In this document: positions 20,998 to 30,580 of the stretch, piece after piece
How the letters are laid out: the number at the start of each line of letters is the position of its first letter
Position numbering within the stretch: position 1 is the first letter of the stretch
From: JACRDG01 sp963760985
GTDB taxonomy: Bacteria; Desulfobacterota; Desulfomonilia; Desulfomonilales; Desulfomonilaceae
Reading direction: 5' to 3'
DNA: 64,000 nt
Assembly: GCA_963760985.1 (NCBI GenBank)
Contig: CAVXFM010000015.1
Location: forward strand, 248,001 to 312,000
Made by a program: the position numbers and the translations under genes
Notes under the pieces: model-generated
What the model was told of the DNA's origin: nothing
Databases searched by the model: none
Seen by the model: only the letters and a program-made list of their open reading frames with translations

Positions 20998-22017
20998 ATG
21001 GATAAGCGCTATCAGGTGTTCGTGAGCAGCACCTACGAAGACCTGCAAGAGGAACGACGGGAAGTGATGCAGGCCTTGTTGGAGCTGGATTGCATACCTG
21101 CAGGAATGGAGCTTTTCCCCGCTGCAGACGAAAGTCAGTGGTCCGTGATTAAGCGCGTCATAGGGGATTGCGATTACTACATCCTGATTCTGGGAGGACG
21201 TTATGGTTCGTGTGGCCCGGATGGCATAAGTTACACTGAAATGGAATACAGATACGCTCTCTCGATCGACAAACCCATTATGGCATTCTTGCACAAGGAG
21301 CCTGGAGACATTCCCGCGAGCAAGTGCGAACCGACCGACGAAGGCAAGAAAAGGCTTGATGCGTTCAAGGCGCTTGTCCAAGGGAGGATGGTCAAATTCT
21401 GGACTAATACCGGAGAACTCGGCGGCGTTGTCAGCAGGAGCATGCTCAAGTTGATCAAAGCCAAGCCGGCGGTGGGATGGGTCCGGGCGGACCAGCTCGC
21501 AGATAAAGATGCGTCGGAAATAGTAAAGCTGCGTCGCCGAATCGACGAACTCGAATCGGAACTGAGGCAGTTAAGCACCACCGCGCCCAAGGGGACAGAG
21601 GGTCTGGCTCAGGGCGAGGATGAGTATGAGCTGAAATACACTTACACCGAGTATAATGGCGATAAGACAAGGGAAATGTCGGTCGCGATCTTACGGACAT
21701 GGAACGCCATCTTCGCAGTCATAGCGCCTCACATGATGGATGAGGCATCAGAGGGCGATTTGTCGGAGCATTTGGATTCGTTCTTCGGCCGCCAAGTAGC
21801 CAAACGCCTGAAGTGCGACGAACCAGGCCTCCGGTATGGCTACTTTTCTCTGGATGACGAGGATTTCCAGACCATCAAAGTGCAATTCAAGGCTCTGGGC
21901 CTCATTACACAGAGCGTGAAGAAAAGAAAGCTCGACGATGAAGAAACCTATTGGACACTTACCCCATATGGCGAACAAGTCATGATTCGATTGCGGGCCG
22001 TGAAGCGACAAACGTAG
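20998..22017 (+). CDS. DUF4062 domain protein
   Basis: A 339-residue protein. The N-terminal ~100 residues are DUF4062: YQVFVSSTYEDLQEERREV, then CDYYILILGGRYGS and GISYTEMEYRYA, a Rossmann-like fold related to TIR/nucleoside-deoxyribosyltransferase domains. A short coiled-coil segment follows (IVKLRRRIDELESELRQL, about 180-197), then a C-terminal ~130-residue domain with predicted helices and a winged-helix-like end (LTPYGEQVMIRLRAV) that I do not recognise. DUF4062 is often seen with NTPase or effector domains in signalling or defence proteins; here there is none. The gene is intact. Its nearest upstream neighbour is the orphan antitoxin-like gene. Confidence 0.8.
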   Translation: MDKRYQVFVSSTYEDLQEERREVMQALLELDCIPAGMELFPAADESQWSVIKRVIGDCDYYILILGGRYGSCGPDGISYTEMEYRYALSIDKPIMAFLHKEPGDIPASKCEPTDEGKKRLDAFKALVQGRMVKFWTNTGELGGVVSRSMLKLIKAKPAVGWVRADQLADKDASEIVKLRRRIDELESELRQLSTTAPKGTEGLAQGEDEYELKYTYTEYNGDKTREMSVAILRTWNAIFAVIAPHMMDEASEGDLSEHLDSFFGRQVAKRLKCDEPGLRYGYFSLDDEDFQTIKVQFKALGLITQSVKKRKLDDEETYWTLTPYGEQVMIRLRAVKRQT

Positions 22018-22024
22018 AATCGAA

Positions 22025-22040
22025 GCCCGTGAAGCCGGGC
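22025..22040. terminator. Weak hairpin between convergent genes
   Basis: GCCCG (22025-22029) pairs with CGGGC (22036-22040) just after the DUF4062 stop. The stem is only 5 bp and there is no T-run, so this is tentative. Confidence 0.25.
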
Positions 22041-22101
22041 GCACTTAGATGACGCGAATACAAGATACACCCAACGAAATGGGAATCTGCAAAATCTGAG
22101 A

Positions 22102-22407
22102 TTATCCTTCTGCATACTGCACCTCAGCCAGCGCCACCACGTCATCGCGAAAATACCTGCTCAGATCCTGTGCGGTCCGCAAATCTACTTTTCTGCCCAA
22201 CATCCCGGACAGCTCGATTTCCATTCCCGCCACGTCGAAAAGAGTGGGTATGTGTTGGGGGGCAAATTCCACGAGGAAGTCGATATCGCTCTCCGGGCCG
22301 AAGTCTTCCCGCAGGCATGACCCGTACAAGGCCAACTTCCTGATGTGGTGCTTGCGACAGAATTCTGCAATAAGGTCTTTGGGTATCTTCGGACGCTCAG
22401 GTAGCAT
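22102..22407 (-). CDS. MNT-type nucleotidyltransferase domain protein (MntA-like)
   Basis: A 101-residue minimal nucleotidyltransferase. LALYGSCLREDFGPESDIDFLVEF contains the GS...R and DxD (SDIDFL) catalytic elements, and GRKVDLRTAQDLSRYFRDDV is typical of the subfamily. ATG 22407 follows GGAGG at a good distance. MNT proteins usually form toxin-antitoxin pairs with HEPN proteins, where MntA AMPylates the HEPN toxin. No HEPN gene adjoins it; the only HEPN gene in the window lies about 41 kb away at the right edge. The gene is intact. Confidence 0.85.
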   Translation of the reverse strand: MLPERPKIPKDLIAEFCRKHHIRKLALYGSCLREDFGPESDIDFLVEFAPQHIPTLFDVAGMEIELSGMLGRKVDLRTAQDLSRYFRDDVVALAEVQYAEG

Positions 22408-22571
22408 GAAATCCGTCCTCCGACCGGTAGGCTGAACTCTCGGCTATCCCCATGATGGCAAAGAGAGCCGAATTCCAGGAACTCCTCACTCGGTTCGCAA
22501 ATGACACCAAACCCGGGCTTGGTGTCCCCAGAATCCAGAATGCGCTCGTGATGCGGAAAGGCGCTCGTCCG

Positions 22572-23375
22572 TCACGTGCCGTGGGTAATCGCGATCTTCT
22601 CGAACATCATCGCCATGCCAGCGGCAATACGGTACAGAGAATCCATGTTGAGATTGTCTCCAGCACTGTCGTCGAAAAACACATTGAGCGCGGATTCCAG
22701 GTCGTCTTCCGGCTTCCAGTAACAGATGAGCATGGGTATTTTAGGCAGCGGATGCAATACCACTGCGATGTCCGAGTCAAAAGCATTGGGCGCGCGCTTG
22801 GCGCTGAAAATCTGGATCATGGTTTCAAACAGATCCGTGTGGATGTCCGCGACCCGTTTGAGCGGTTTTTCACACCTCTGCCCGAAAAGTGGACCCCACG
22901 AAGCGCCGTCCTTCAATTCTCGCAGGGGAACCCAGTTTCCTGAAGCCGGCTTTCCCGCACAGGATATGACGTAATTGAGAATGGGCACACTGATCCATCC
23001 ATGCACATGACACGCAGAGGTCACATTCCCCTGAGAATCGACATGGAAGTCCTTTCCCAGCACTCTAATCGTAAGCTTGTCGCGTGAAAAGGTTCCGCCT
23101 ATCCGCTCTGCGGCAGCAGCGAGGTCCAGGCGTTGCACTTGACTTCCCAAATCCGCGAGTAATTGTCGTTCCTCGCGGTCCAGGGTCCGGGAATCGTCGT
23201 TTTGGACGGTGAGCGTCTGTACCGCGACTCTATCTACATGAGGGCAATCGCCCAGGCGCTTGTCGCCTTTGAATACTGCAGCCGCAAAAGCCAAGCACGT
23301 GGGAACCCGACAGTCCCTGCAATTGGTCCGCGGCAGGACCTTGAAGATTTCCATAGCGTTCTTAAGCTGATGCAT
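22572..23375 (-). CDS. FeS-cluster domain / DUF3786 protein
   Basis: A 267-residue protein. Residues about 15-45 form a cysteine cluster (CRDCRVPTCLAFAAAVFKG...CP) of the Fe4 domain seen in corrinoid/CODH-associated proteins; the rest matches DUF3786, a family of anaerobes (Desulfobacterota, Clostridia), with GWISVPILNYVI, WVPLRELKDGASWGPLFG and PLPKIPMLICYWKPED. The proposed function of DUF3786 is unknown; the FeS domain suggests redox or corrinoid-linked metabolism. ATG 23375 follows GGGAG. The gene is intact. The 427-bp gap between this gene and the PRC-barrel gene holds a short repeat and a small candidate ORF. Confidence 0.85.
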   Translation of the reverse strand: MHQLKNAMEIFKVLPRTNCRDCRVPTCLAFAAAVFKGDKRLGDCPHVDRVAVQTLTVQNDDSRTLDREERQLLADLGSQVQRLDLAAAAERIGGTFSRDKLTIRVLGKDFHVDSQGNVTSACHVHGWISVPILNYVISCAGKPASGNWVPLRELKDGASWGPLFGQRCEKPLKRVADIHTDLFETMIQIFSAKRAPNAFDSDIAVVLHPLPKIPMLICYWKPEDDLESALNVFFDDSAGDNLNMDSLYRIAAGMAMMFEKIAITHGT

Positions 23376-23502
23376 TCGTGCACTCCCTCGGTCTCCGGCA
23401 ATCCGATCTCACGGAAATTTCGGTGAAATCGGTCTCCCCTCGTCATGTAGGATAACTCAGCGTGCGTGGGTCAGTCAATGCGACCATCGGTGCGAGTGAT
23501 AG

Positions 23503-23552
23503 TGATTCGCTTGTGCACGTATTACTTGGTGCAGGCTGAAGCTGGAGATCTC
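23503..23552. repeat. Short dispersed repeat, pair 2 copy 1
   Basis: About 50 bp, beginning GATTCGCTT and containing CTTGGTGCAGGCTG, that align with 35630-35679 at roughly 75-80% identity. Both copies are intergenic. Confidence 0.5.
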
Positions 23553-23738
23553 TTCGCTCCGAACCGCGAGCCGGGCTGCGCTTCGGAGGCGTTGCGGCTG
23601 CCCGGTAGTACTACCTGGATGCGCGCACAAGAGGATAGGCTCCCGCGGCCGATCAGCAGCGGTTTCTCCCGACATCTAACCAACAGCACCTGAAACTTTC
23701 TTGGAAGTCCAATGTCCTCAGATCAGGAGGTAGTGTTA

Positions 23739-23819
23739 ATGCCGTTTAAATCTACGGTCTTGGGACTCATAATCGTCACGCTCCCCATGGAGGTTTACGA
23801 CGATGAGAATGGTAAGTAA
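23739..23819 (+). CDS. Possible 26-codon leader ORF overlapping the PRC-barrel gene start
   Basis: ATG 23739 follows an excellent AGGAGG site (about 23725-23730) and encodes 26 residues (MPFKSTVLGLIIVTLPMEVY then six more), ending at TAA 23817-23819, 17 bp inside the next gene in another frame. It may be a translated leader coupling expression of the PRC-barrel gene, or the remnant of an alternative N-terminus. No homology is recognised. Confidence 0.3.
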   Translation: MPFKSTVLGLIIVTLPMEVYDDENGK

Positions 23820-24429
23820 GGCATTGATGATGGCGTTCGTAGTTTGCACGTTCGTTGCAGCCCAAGCTTCTGCGGCTGGCGGCAATGTTGCAGGCACTTC
23901 CCCACAACCCAAGGTGTCCCACAGTACGGCAATGCCGTCTCAAGGAGCAGGGAAGACCACTCCTGGAATGGCAAACGGGCCTGCAGCCAGTGCGGCAAAG
24001 CCGGAGTGGTTGCTCCATCCCACCGTGTATCAGCGAGCCAGCCAGCTGCTTGGTCGAACGGTAGTCGATCGTAACAGCCGGAAAGTCGGGACCATCAAGG
24101 ACTTGATTTTCAACAAGGACGGACACATCGATTACGTGATCCTGGCACACGGCGGCCTGCTGGGGATGGACCAGAAGCTTGTGCCCATTCCTTGGGCTCA
24201 GGTTGCCTCAGAGGGCGCGTTGCGCGCGAAGGGGCACGTAGCCTTGAACGTTTCCAAGGAACAATTGGCGAATGCCCCCCGCTTTGCGAAAGCCAAGAGT
24301 TGGATTGTTTTGCATGAACCGGACGAGGCGACTGCCCAGTTCTTTCACAAGGTGCAGACGTACTTTGGTGGCACGGGAATGACCAAGACCGCAATGGGTA
24401 AAATGAGCGGGTCCACTCACAAGCCATAA
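23803..24429 (+). CDS. Secreted PRC-barrel domain protein
   Basis: A 208-residue protein with a signal peptide (ALMMAFVVCTFVAAQASA), a low-complexity Ser/Pro/Ala/Gly linker and a PRC-barrel domain from about residue 75: ASQLLGRTVVDRNSRKVGTI, then DLIFNKDGHIDYVILAHGG and KLVPIPWAQV. PRC-barrels act in RNA processing and photosynthetic complexes, but secreted ones are found in stress-related envelope proteins of unknown role. ATG 23803 has GGAGG at 23789-23793. The gene is intact and convergent with the hydrolase gene, separated by a hairpin. Confidence 0.85.
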   Translation: MRMVSKALMMAFVVCTFVAAQASAAGGNVAGTSPQPKVSHSTAMPSQGAGKTTPGMANGPAASAAKPEWLLHPTVYQRASQLLGRTVVDRNSRKVGTIKDLIFNKDGHIDYVILAHGGLLGMDQKLVPIPWAQVASEGALRAKGHVALNVSKEQLANAPRFAKAKSWIVLHEPDEATAQFFHKVQTYFGGTGMTKTAMGKMSGSTHKP

Positions 24430-24465
24430 CCCACCCACAGTCTCAGAAAAAGACTTAGTCTCTTC

Positions 24466-24497
24466 GGGAGGCAGGGATTCGTAATTCCGCGCCTCCC
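24466..24497. terminator. Hairpin terminator between convergent genes
   Basis: GGGAGGC (24466-24472) pairs with GCCTCCC (24491-24497), 18-nt loop containing a second short pairing (GGAATT-like). It lies between the convergent PRC-barrel and alpha/beta-hydrolase genes and could serve both strands. Confidence 0.55.
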
Positions 24498-24560
24498 GCT
24501 TCTCGTTCGACTCGCCTGTACCGGCTTGTGGGACGTGTGCAGAGGTGAGCCTTTGTCCTG

Positions 24561-25731
24561 TTACTTGAGCTCATCCATGAACGCCTGAACGGTTTCTCTG
24601 ACCCTGTGAGGTGCACGAAAGACGGAATAGTGCGCCCAACGGTCCTCGTACGGGACAAACCGAGCAGCGGGCATGCGGTCGGCCGAGCGTTCCGCGAGCT
24701 TGATCCGAAGCCAGAGGTCGTTCTTGCAATGGAGGACCAGCGCGGGGCACAGGACCGAGGGCAGAAATGGATCCAGGTCCAGGTCGCTCTGAAACGCGTT
24801 CCGGTACAGCAGGTCGATCACGTCGTAGTCTCTGGCCTTTTGTCTGAGGAGCAGGCCTTCGTCGCCTTTGGGCTCCCAGGAAAACACCTCTTTCTGCACC
24901 TCATTCCAACCCTGATCGATCCGAAAGTCCAGGTCAAAACCGTTGTGCATCATGATTGACCACCCGAACATCATGCCCTGGTTCGGGTGTTGATCCCTGG
25001 GAAGATGATAGTAATCGCCCCCGGTGTCGCGCCATACCGGATCGCTTTGCATGGCCGCGGTCATGAGCGCGAAAATCCACCGGAGCACAGGATCCTTGCC
25101 AGGGCTTGTGCTCCCACCGATGGGCATGATCGCCTGCACGAACTCAGGATGAAGCACGGTCCACGCGTAACTCTGCATCGCACCCATGGAAACCCCGGTG
25201 GCAAGCTTCACCTGGTCCACATTCAACTCATCTCTCAGCAAACGATAATTGGCTTGCACACAGTCGAACATGTTGTACCGGGGGAACCTCATACCCAGCC
25301 CGTCGCTGGGTTTGCTCGCGCCCCACAGGCCGAGCGCATCGAGAAAGATCACGTAAAAACGGTTCGTATCGATGATCCTTCCCGGACCGACTACCGGCCA
25401 CAGAGAAAAGAAGTTCCCTGCCTGTCCTTCGTACCAATAAGAGTAAGAGAGAGCTGAATCGCCCGCGTAGTACCGAGCTGACGAGCACCGCGTTGATGAC
25501 GCGGCCTGAGCTATCCCATTTGGGGGTCCCCACTGCGATGTACGATGTACGGAGCGGTTCTGCACCAAGTGATTCAAGCGTGGTTCCGCCTTGGCCTCCG
25601 AACTCGTACGTGTCCGGCCGACCGATCTCGTACGTGCCTCCGATTTTGAAGTCAGGAACCGTGTAAAACTGCTTCTTTTCCGCCAGAGACGGCAAGCCGG
25701 ATAATGCAGTAATCTCTTGAAACCTGCCCAT
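24561..25731 (-). CDS. Alpha/beta-fold acyltransferase/hydrolase, homoserine O-acetyltransferase (MetX)-like, frameshifted
   Basis: About 390 residues. MetX-like features: an N-terminal GGTYEIGRPDTYEFGG region, the nucleophile elbow GVSMGAMQSYAW, and a C-terminal PALVLHCKNDLWLR region followed by WAHYSVFRAPH, where the catalytic His probably lies. The frame breaks at GTAC 25470-25473; removing one base restores VSSYYAGDSALSYSYW. ATG 25731 has GGAGG at 25737-25741. It is 51 bp downstream of the CoA-transferase/GNAT gene on the same strand, so probably in one operon. Without methionine genes nearby it may be a general acyl-ester hydrolase or acyltransferase rather than true MetX. Confidence 0.8.
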
Positions 25732-25782
25732 GGAAACCTCCTTGTCCCGAAAGGGCTTGACAACCATGCAAAGGAAGACCGC

Positions 25783-27650
25783 TCAGGCAATCGGTTCCTT
25801 GGGGTCGTCGAAACGCAGTTCCAGGGTCGCCACGCCCTCCGCGATGCTTTTCTGGAGCACATACGGCTGCTTGTCGAACACCTTGAGCATCGGCGTATTC
25901 GACAGGAGCACATCCGCATGAATTCCCTTCAGCCCACGTTCTTTCGCGATCTCGATGAGGAGGTTGAGCAAGTACGTGCCGATCCCGGACCCATGATACT
26001 GCTCAGCCACCATGAATGCAGCCTCAGCGAACTCTCGGTTTGCCTCAATCACGTACCGGCCTTCCACGATGATGCGACGGTTCTCACGGGGCCCCACAGT
26101 CACCACTATGGAAAGGCCCTTGTCTTCCGCAAGACTCACGTACTCCCGTATGTTCTCGTGCGGCATGGCTCGCCGAGGGCTGAAATACCGGAAATAGACC
26201 GAACCCTCCGAGAGATGGTAAAACAGGTCTCGAATCATGGACTCATCTGTCGGCCTGATTACTCTCACATGGGCCTGCAAGCCGCCTTTGAATTCTTTGT
26301 CCGTTCGGATCCGCTCACGCAGGGCATGAGACGCGGTGCAAAAGTAGTACTGATTGGCATAGGCATATCCCATGTCTCTCGCGTCTTTCATGAGCGATTC
26401 GCGATGATCGGGATGCGCGATCTCGATGAGCGCCATGGCTCGCTCCCGTATCGATCGACCGCCCAGGTACGCGGCGCCGTATTCGGTGACAATGTAGTTC
26501 ACCTCTCCACGGTTCATGATCACCGAGGATTTGCGTCCGAATGCCGGCACAATCGTAGACCGGCCGCTCCGTGGCGCGGTAGAACGCAGGCAGATGATCG
26601 ACCGGCCACCGCGGGAAAGTCCCGCACCGATCATGAAATCGTTGTCACCTCCTGATCCCTCGAAGGCCGTCCACGTGGGCATTCCTTGCCGAACCTGACC
26701 CCGGAGATCTACCTGCACGGCCAGATTCACCGCGACCATCTTTTCATTGGACCCGATGAACGTGGGATACAGCAATACGTCCGAGGGGTAGAATTCCACC
26801 AGCTTGTTTTCCTTGATAAAGTTGTACGCTCTTTCAGTTCCCACGCAGCACGTGGCCAGAGATCGGCCCGTGTAGATTTTCTTGGTGCTGTTATCGATGA
26901 CTCCGGATTCGATAAGATCGCACAGAGGGTCGGTGAAGATTTCCGTATGTACCCCAAGATGACGACGATCTTTCAGATGATCCATGAGGATACGCGAGGT
27001 CGCGGCAAACCCGAAATGAAGCACTGCCCCGTCTTCAATCAACTCGCAGCAGTATCGGGTGATAGCCATTTCCTCATCACCGAGTCTCTCAGACGGGATC
27101 TCATACAACGGATGAGGGCCATCCACGAGGTACGTGATTTTCTCCGCGGGAATGAGAGTATCCCCTTGGGTTCTCGGCATAAAGGGGTTCACCTGTGCGA
27201 TCACCATACCGCGCATTCCACCGCGGAGCGAGCCACGTCTACGGATATGCCCAGGCTGAAGAAACCTTGGGCATCCGGCTCCGAGACCTGCACGATGGTT
27301 ACGTCAATAGGAATACGCCGTGCTATCAGGAAGTTAGGGATCTGGGAGTGAAAGAGCGGTACATAATTTCCCTCTGACGGCATGTCCGCGTGCCCAGTAA
27401 GTCCTCCCAGGTGAAACGTCTTGAGCCTGAACCGATCATGGCCCTTTGCAGACAACGCCAGTGCATCGGTGCCGCGTATGAACTGCACCATTTCCACATC
27501 TTCGAGGTACGAATTTGCCAATGCATGGATTACTTCCGTGGGTTCACAACACATGCTCCCCAGATATATGCGGTCTCCATTCTTTACTTTGGCCGCGGCT
27601 TCCTCGGCAGAAATCAGTTTGGTAGCATACTTTTGTTTCCAATTGTCCAT
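25783..27650 (-). CDS. Acetyl-CoA hydrolase/transferase fused to GNAT acetyltransferase, frameshifted
   Basis: About 622 residues. The first ~430 residues are a class I CoA-transferase/acetyl-CoA hydrolase (ISAEEAAAKVKNGDRIYLGS, GSGGDNDFMIGA, IVTEYGAAYLGGRSIRERA). The last ~170 residues are a GNAT domain (VRVIRPTDESMIRDLFYHLS, EQYHGSGIGTYLLNLLIEIA). Such fusions occur in anaerobic bacteria and suggest acyl-CoA metabolism regulated by, or coupled to, protein acetylation. The frame breaks near 27208; unlike all the other breaks in the window, this one needs one base added (or two removed). ATG 27650 starts a normal N-terminus. First gene of a two-gene unit with the MetX-like hydrolase. Confidence 0.85.
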
Positions 27651-27955
27651 TCCGTCGCTCCGATTATCAAAGTTTCCCTCAGGTAGTTTGTCCGCGGAGA
27701 ATCGGGGATTGCCGCGCGAAAGTCAATGCTTTTCCGTGCCAGAGCGAGGGAAGAGATTTCTCCATGCCATTCGTAGGGATCACATGCACGGTGTAATCGT
27801 GATTCCCCGATGTGGTCTGATCTTAATGAAAGCGTACGCTATCGGCCACGCGGCGGGCCGCAGCGCCTGAACGCGCACCGAAGGACTTTGACTATTGGGG
27901 TGCAACCTGATAATGATACCCGGAAAAATAAGGTTTCCTTCTCGGTCGAAAAGCA
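27651..27955. other. Divergent intergenic region, no gene seen
   Basis: 305 bp between the CoA-transferase gene and the MacB-like permease. I found no coding, RNA or strongly structured element; it presumably holds the two divergent promoters. Confidence 0.5.
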
Positions 27956-29149
27956 ATGCTCGTTGCGGATGTTCTCACTATAAGTCTTCGCCAGATCTAC
28001 AGAAACCGGAGACGCTACCGCGGGGCTATCCTCGGCACTGCGTTGGGCATAGCCGGGCTGATCACGGTCGTGTCAATGGGTGATTCTGTAGAAGGTCTGC
28101 TCGGAAGGAATCTCGAGATCCTCGGCAGCGCGACCATTGTCAAATGTCAGTGGGATTTCGGCAACACGCCCCGATGGCACCACGGTGAATTTTTCATGGC
28201 AGATGTGGAAGGTCTCCGGAAGATTCCCGGTGTCCTGTCCGCGTCGCCCGCGTTGTGGAAACGACGCGTCAAGATGTCGTATCGCAGGAAGAATTTTGTG
28301 GGCACGGTCTCGGGGATTGAGTCGAATTTTTTCGATACGCTCCATCTCCCGCTTGAAAAGGGGAGACAAATCCTTGATTCCGACGAAAAAGGCCACAAAC
28401 ACGTATGTGTAATCGGCCAGACGGTGGAAAAGGAATTGTTTGGCGCGGACAGGCACTCGATGGGGAAGAGTATTATCATTGAAGGCCTTCCTTTTAAGGT
28501 GGTAGGGGTGCTGGGCGGTGCGGAAGATTTGTCTTACATGGAGACCGCGTTCTTGCCTTTCAACGTGGTTCGTGCCCAGATCCCCGGTATGGAGAAGATT
28601 CGAGATATTTACGTGAGAGCCAAGGACTGGGATACGGTGCCGCTTCTCCACAAAAGGGCCAAGAAATTTCTGACCTCCAGACAGCCCGGATACGCAGCAG
28701 CCATGTCCGTAACCTATTTCGCGGACAGAATCGATGCCATCAGGACCGTGGTCTTTGTTTTCAAGTTCTTCCTTTTCGCCTCAATTGTAGTGACCCTCGT
28801 GTTAGGCGGTTTGGGGATTACGAACGTCATGCTCGCGGTGGTCAACGAGCGGACCACGGAAATCGGCTTGCGAAAAGCCGTAGGAGCGACGGAAAAGATG
28901 ATCATGGGACAATTCCTTTGCGAGTCCCTCAGCGTGAGTCTTGTGGGGTCAGGACTAGGTATTTTCTGCGGCTTCTGGGCGGTGGAAGCCCTTCAGAAGC
29001 TTTTTGAGACAGAGGCGGGCGGTACGGTATTTATCGTGAGCATCTTGGTTTCGGTGCTCATCGGCATGATTCTTGGCGTGGCTTCCGGTTTGCTCCCGGC
29101 TGCACGCGCGGGCAGATTGAGCGCAGTGGAAGCGATGAAGTTCGAGTGA
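27956..29149 (+). CDS. MacB/FtsX-like ABC transporter permease
   Basis: A 397-residue inner-membrane protein with the MacB/LolC fold: an N-terminal helix (GAILGTALGIAGLITVVSMG), a periplasmic core domain, and three C-terminal helices including LVLGGLGITNVMLAVVNERT followed by TEIGLRKAVGATEKMI, the FtsX-family signature, and a final GMILGVASGLLPAARAGRLS. MacB-type permeases transmit mechanical force in lipoprotein or toxin export rather than moving the substrate through the membrane. No ATPase or adaptor gene adjoins it, so the partners must be elsewhere. The gene is intact. The ribosome site is weak. Confidence 0.85.
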   Translation: MLVADVLTISLRQIYRNRRRYRGAILGTALGIAGLITVVSMGDSVEGLLGRNLEILGSATIVKCQWDFGNTPRWHHGEFFMADVEGLRKIPGVLSASPALWKRRVKMSYRRKNFVGTVSGIESNFFDTLHLPLEKGRQILDSDEKGHKHVCVIGQTVEKELFGADRHSMGKSIIIEGLPFKVVGVLGGAEDLSYMETAFLPFNVVRAQIPGMEKIRDIYVRAKDWDTVPLLHKRAKKFLTSRQPGYAAAMSVTYFADRIDAIRTVVFVFKFFLFASIVVTLVLGGLGITNVMLAVVNERTTEIGLRKAVGATEKMIMGQFLCESLSVSLVGSGLGIFCGFWAVEALQKLFETEAGGTVFIVSILVSVLIGMILGVASGLLPAARAGRLSAVEAMKFE

Positions 29150-29281
29150 GCCTCAGGAGATTGTGGGGGAACTCAGGGTTTTCCGCGACAGGTATGCCTG
29201 CTCTGCGCGGAACCACACTCGGCTATGTCCGTATTTCTGCGGTTGGCCATTACGATTCTTCACATCAAAGCGAGGGCTGTC

Positions 29282-30399
29282 ATGATCGTCGGAATTCCGA
29301 AAGAGATCAAGGAAGATGAGTCCAGAGTTGGCACCGTGCCGTCAGCGGTGCGTCAATTGGTCCAGCATGGGCATACCGTGCTGATCGAAAAAGGGGCGGG
29401 AGAAGGATCGCGTATTTCCGATGCCGAATTTCAGGCGGTAGGGGCAACGATAGTGCCTCACAGCGCGGATGTCTATGGACAGGCTCAGATGATCATGAAG
29501 GTGAAGGAGCCTCTCAAAGAGGAATATGCCTTACTTCGGGAGAATCAAATTCTCTATGCGTTTCTTCATCTCGCGCCCGCGCCGGAACTTACTGCAGCGC
29601 TGGTGGAGCGAAAAGTTATCGCGGTCAGCGTACGAAACGATCCAATTAGATGACGGTTCATTGCCGCTTCTTGTGCCCATGAGTGAGGTAGCAGGCCGTA
29701 TGGCGGTTCAGGTCGGTGCGCACTTCCTGGAGAAACCCCAGGGCGGGAGAGGAGTTCTGCTGGGAGGAGTGCCTGGCGTCAAGCGGGGTCGCGTGACGAT
29801 CATCGGCACGGGCACGGTCGGCCGCGCTGCCGCGAAAATGGCTATTGGCCTCGGAGCGGAGGTGTACGTCCTGGACTTAGATCAACGCCGGCTCAGCTAC
29901 ATGGACGATGTATACGGAAACCGCGTGAACACGATGTTCTCTAACCACGATCATGTCGCGGATTGTGTGGGGAGCTCACATCTCGTAATCGGTGCGGTAC
30001 TCATCCCGGGTGGACGTGCGCCGCAACTCGTGACCACCGAGATGATTCGTTCCATGAAACCCGGGGCTGTCATCGTAGATGTGGCGGTCGATCAGGGCGG
30101 CTGCGTCGAAACCTCCAGACCTACTACGCACACGCATCCGACATTTCTCTTGCACGACGTGCTGCACTATTGCGTGCCCAATATGCCTGGAGCGGTCGCG
30201 CGTACTTCCACATTTCGCGTTGACCAGTATGACGCTTCCCTACGCCCTGAAATTGGCCGATCAGGGGATCGACAAAGCGGTAAGTGAGGATCTCCATCTT
30301 GCCAAAGGAATAAATGTGTACAAGGGCGCGGTGACCTACGACAACGTAGCCCGTGCGCTTGGCTATCCGTACACACCGCTCGCGGAAGTCTTGTCGTAA
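29282..30399 (+). CDS. ald: Alanine dehydrogenase, frameshifted
   Basis: NAD-dependent L-alanine dehydrogenase (about 371 residues) interconverting alanine and pyruvate plus ammonia. N-terminus MIVGIPKEIKEDESRVGTVP, substrate region MIMKVKEPLKEEY and FLHLAPAPE, NAD-binding IGTGTVGRAAAKMA, and C-terminal NMPGAVARTSTF then ALTSMTLPYALKLADQG are all family-conserved. ATG 29282 gives the canonical N-terminus. The frame breaks near GTAC 29630 (consensus AYETIQL follows) and near 30214 in ACATTTCGCG. Removing one base at each site restores an uninterrupted enzyme. It follows the MacB-like gene by 132 bp. Confidence 0.9.
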
Positions 30400-30580
30400 C
30401 CGCTTTAAGAACGATACGAATGCTCAACAGCGGTTCAGTGTCACTCGACCGAGAGTTTGCCTCAGAGGTACCGATGGTCGAAAAGACCCCGCGCAGGGTG
30501 GTGGGCAGGTTATCTCGCGTCATACGCATTATGCCCAGCGTCCGGCCGAGTCGGCCTGCTTCTCCGATCGGCACGGAAGC

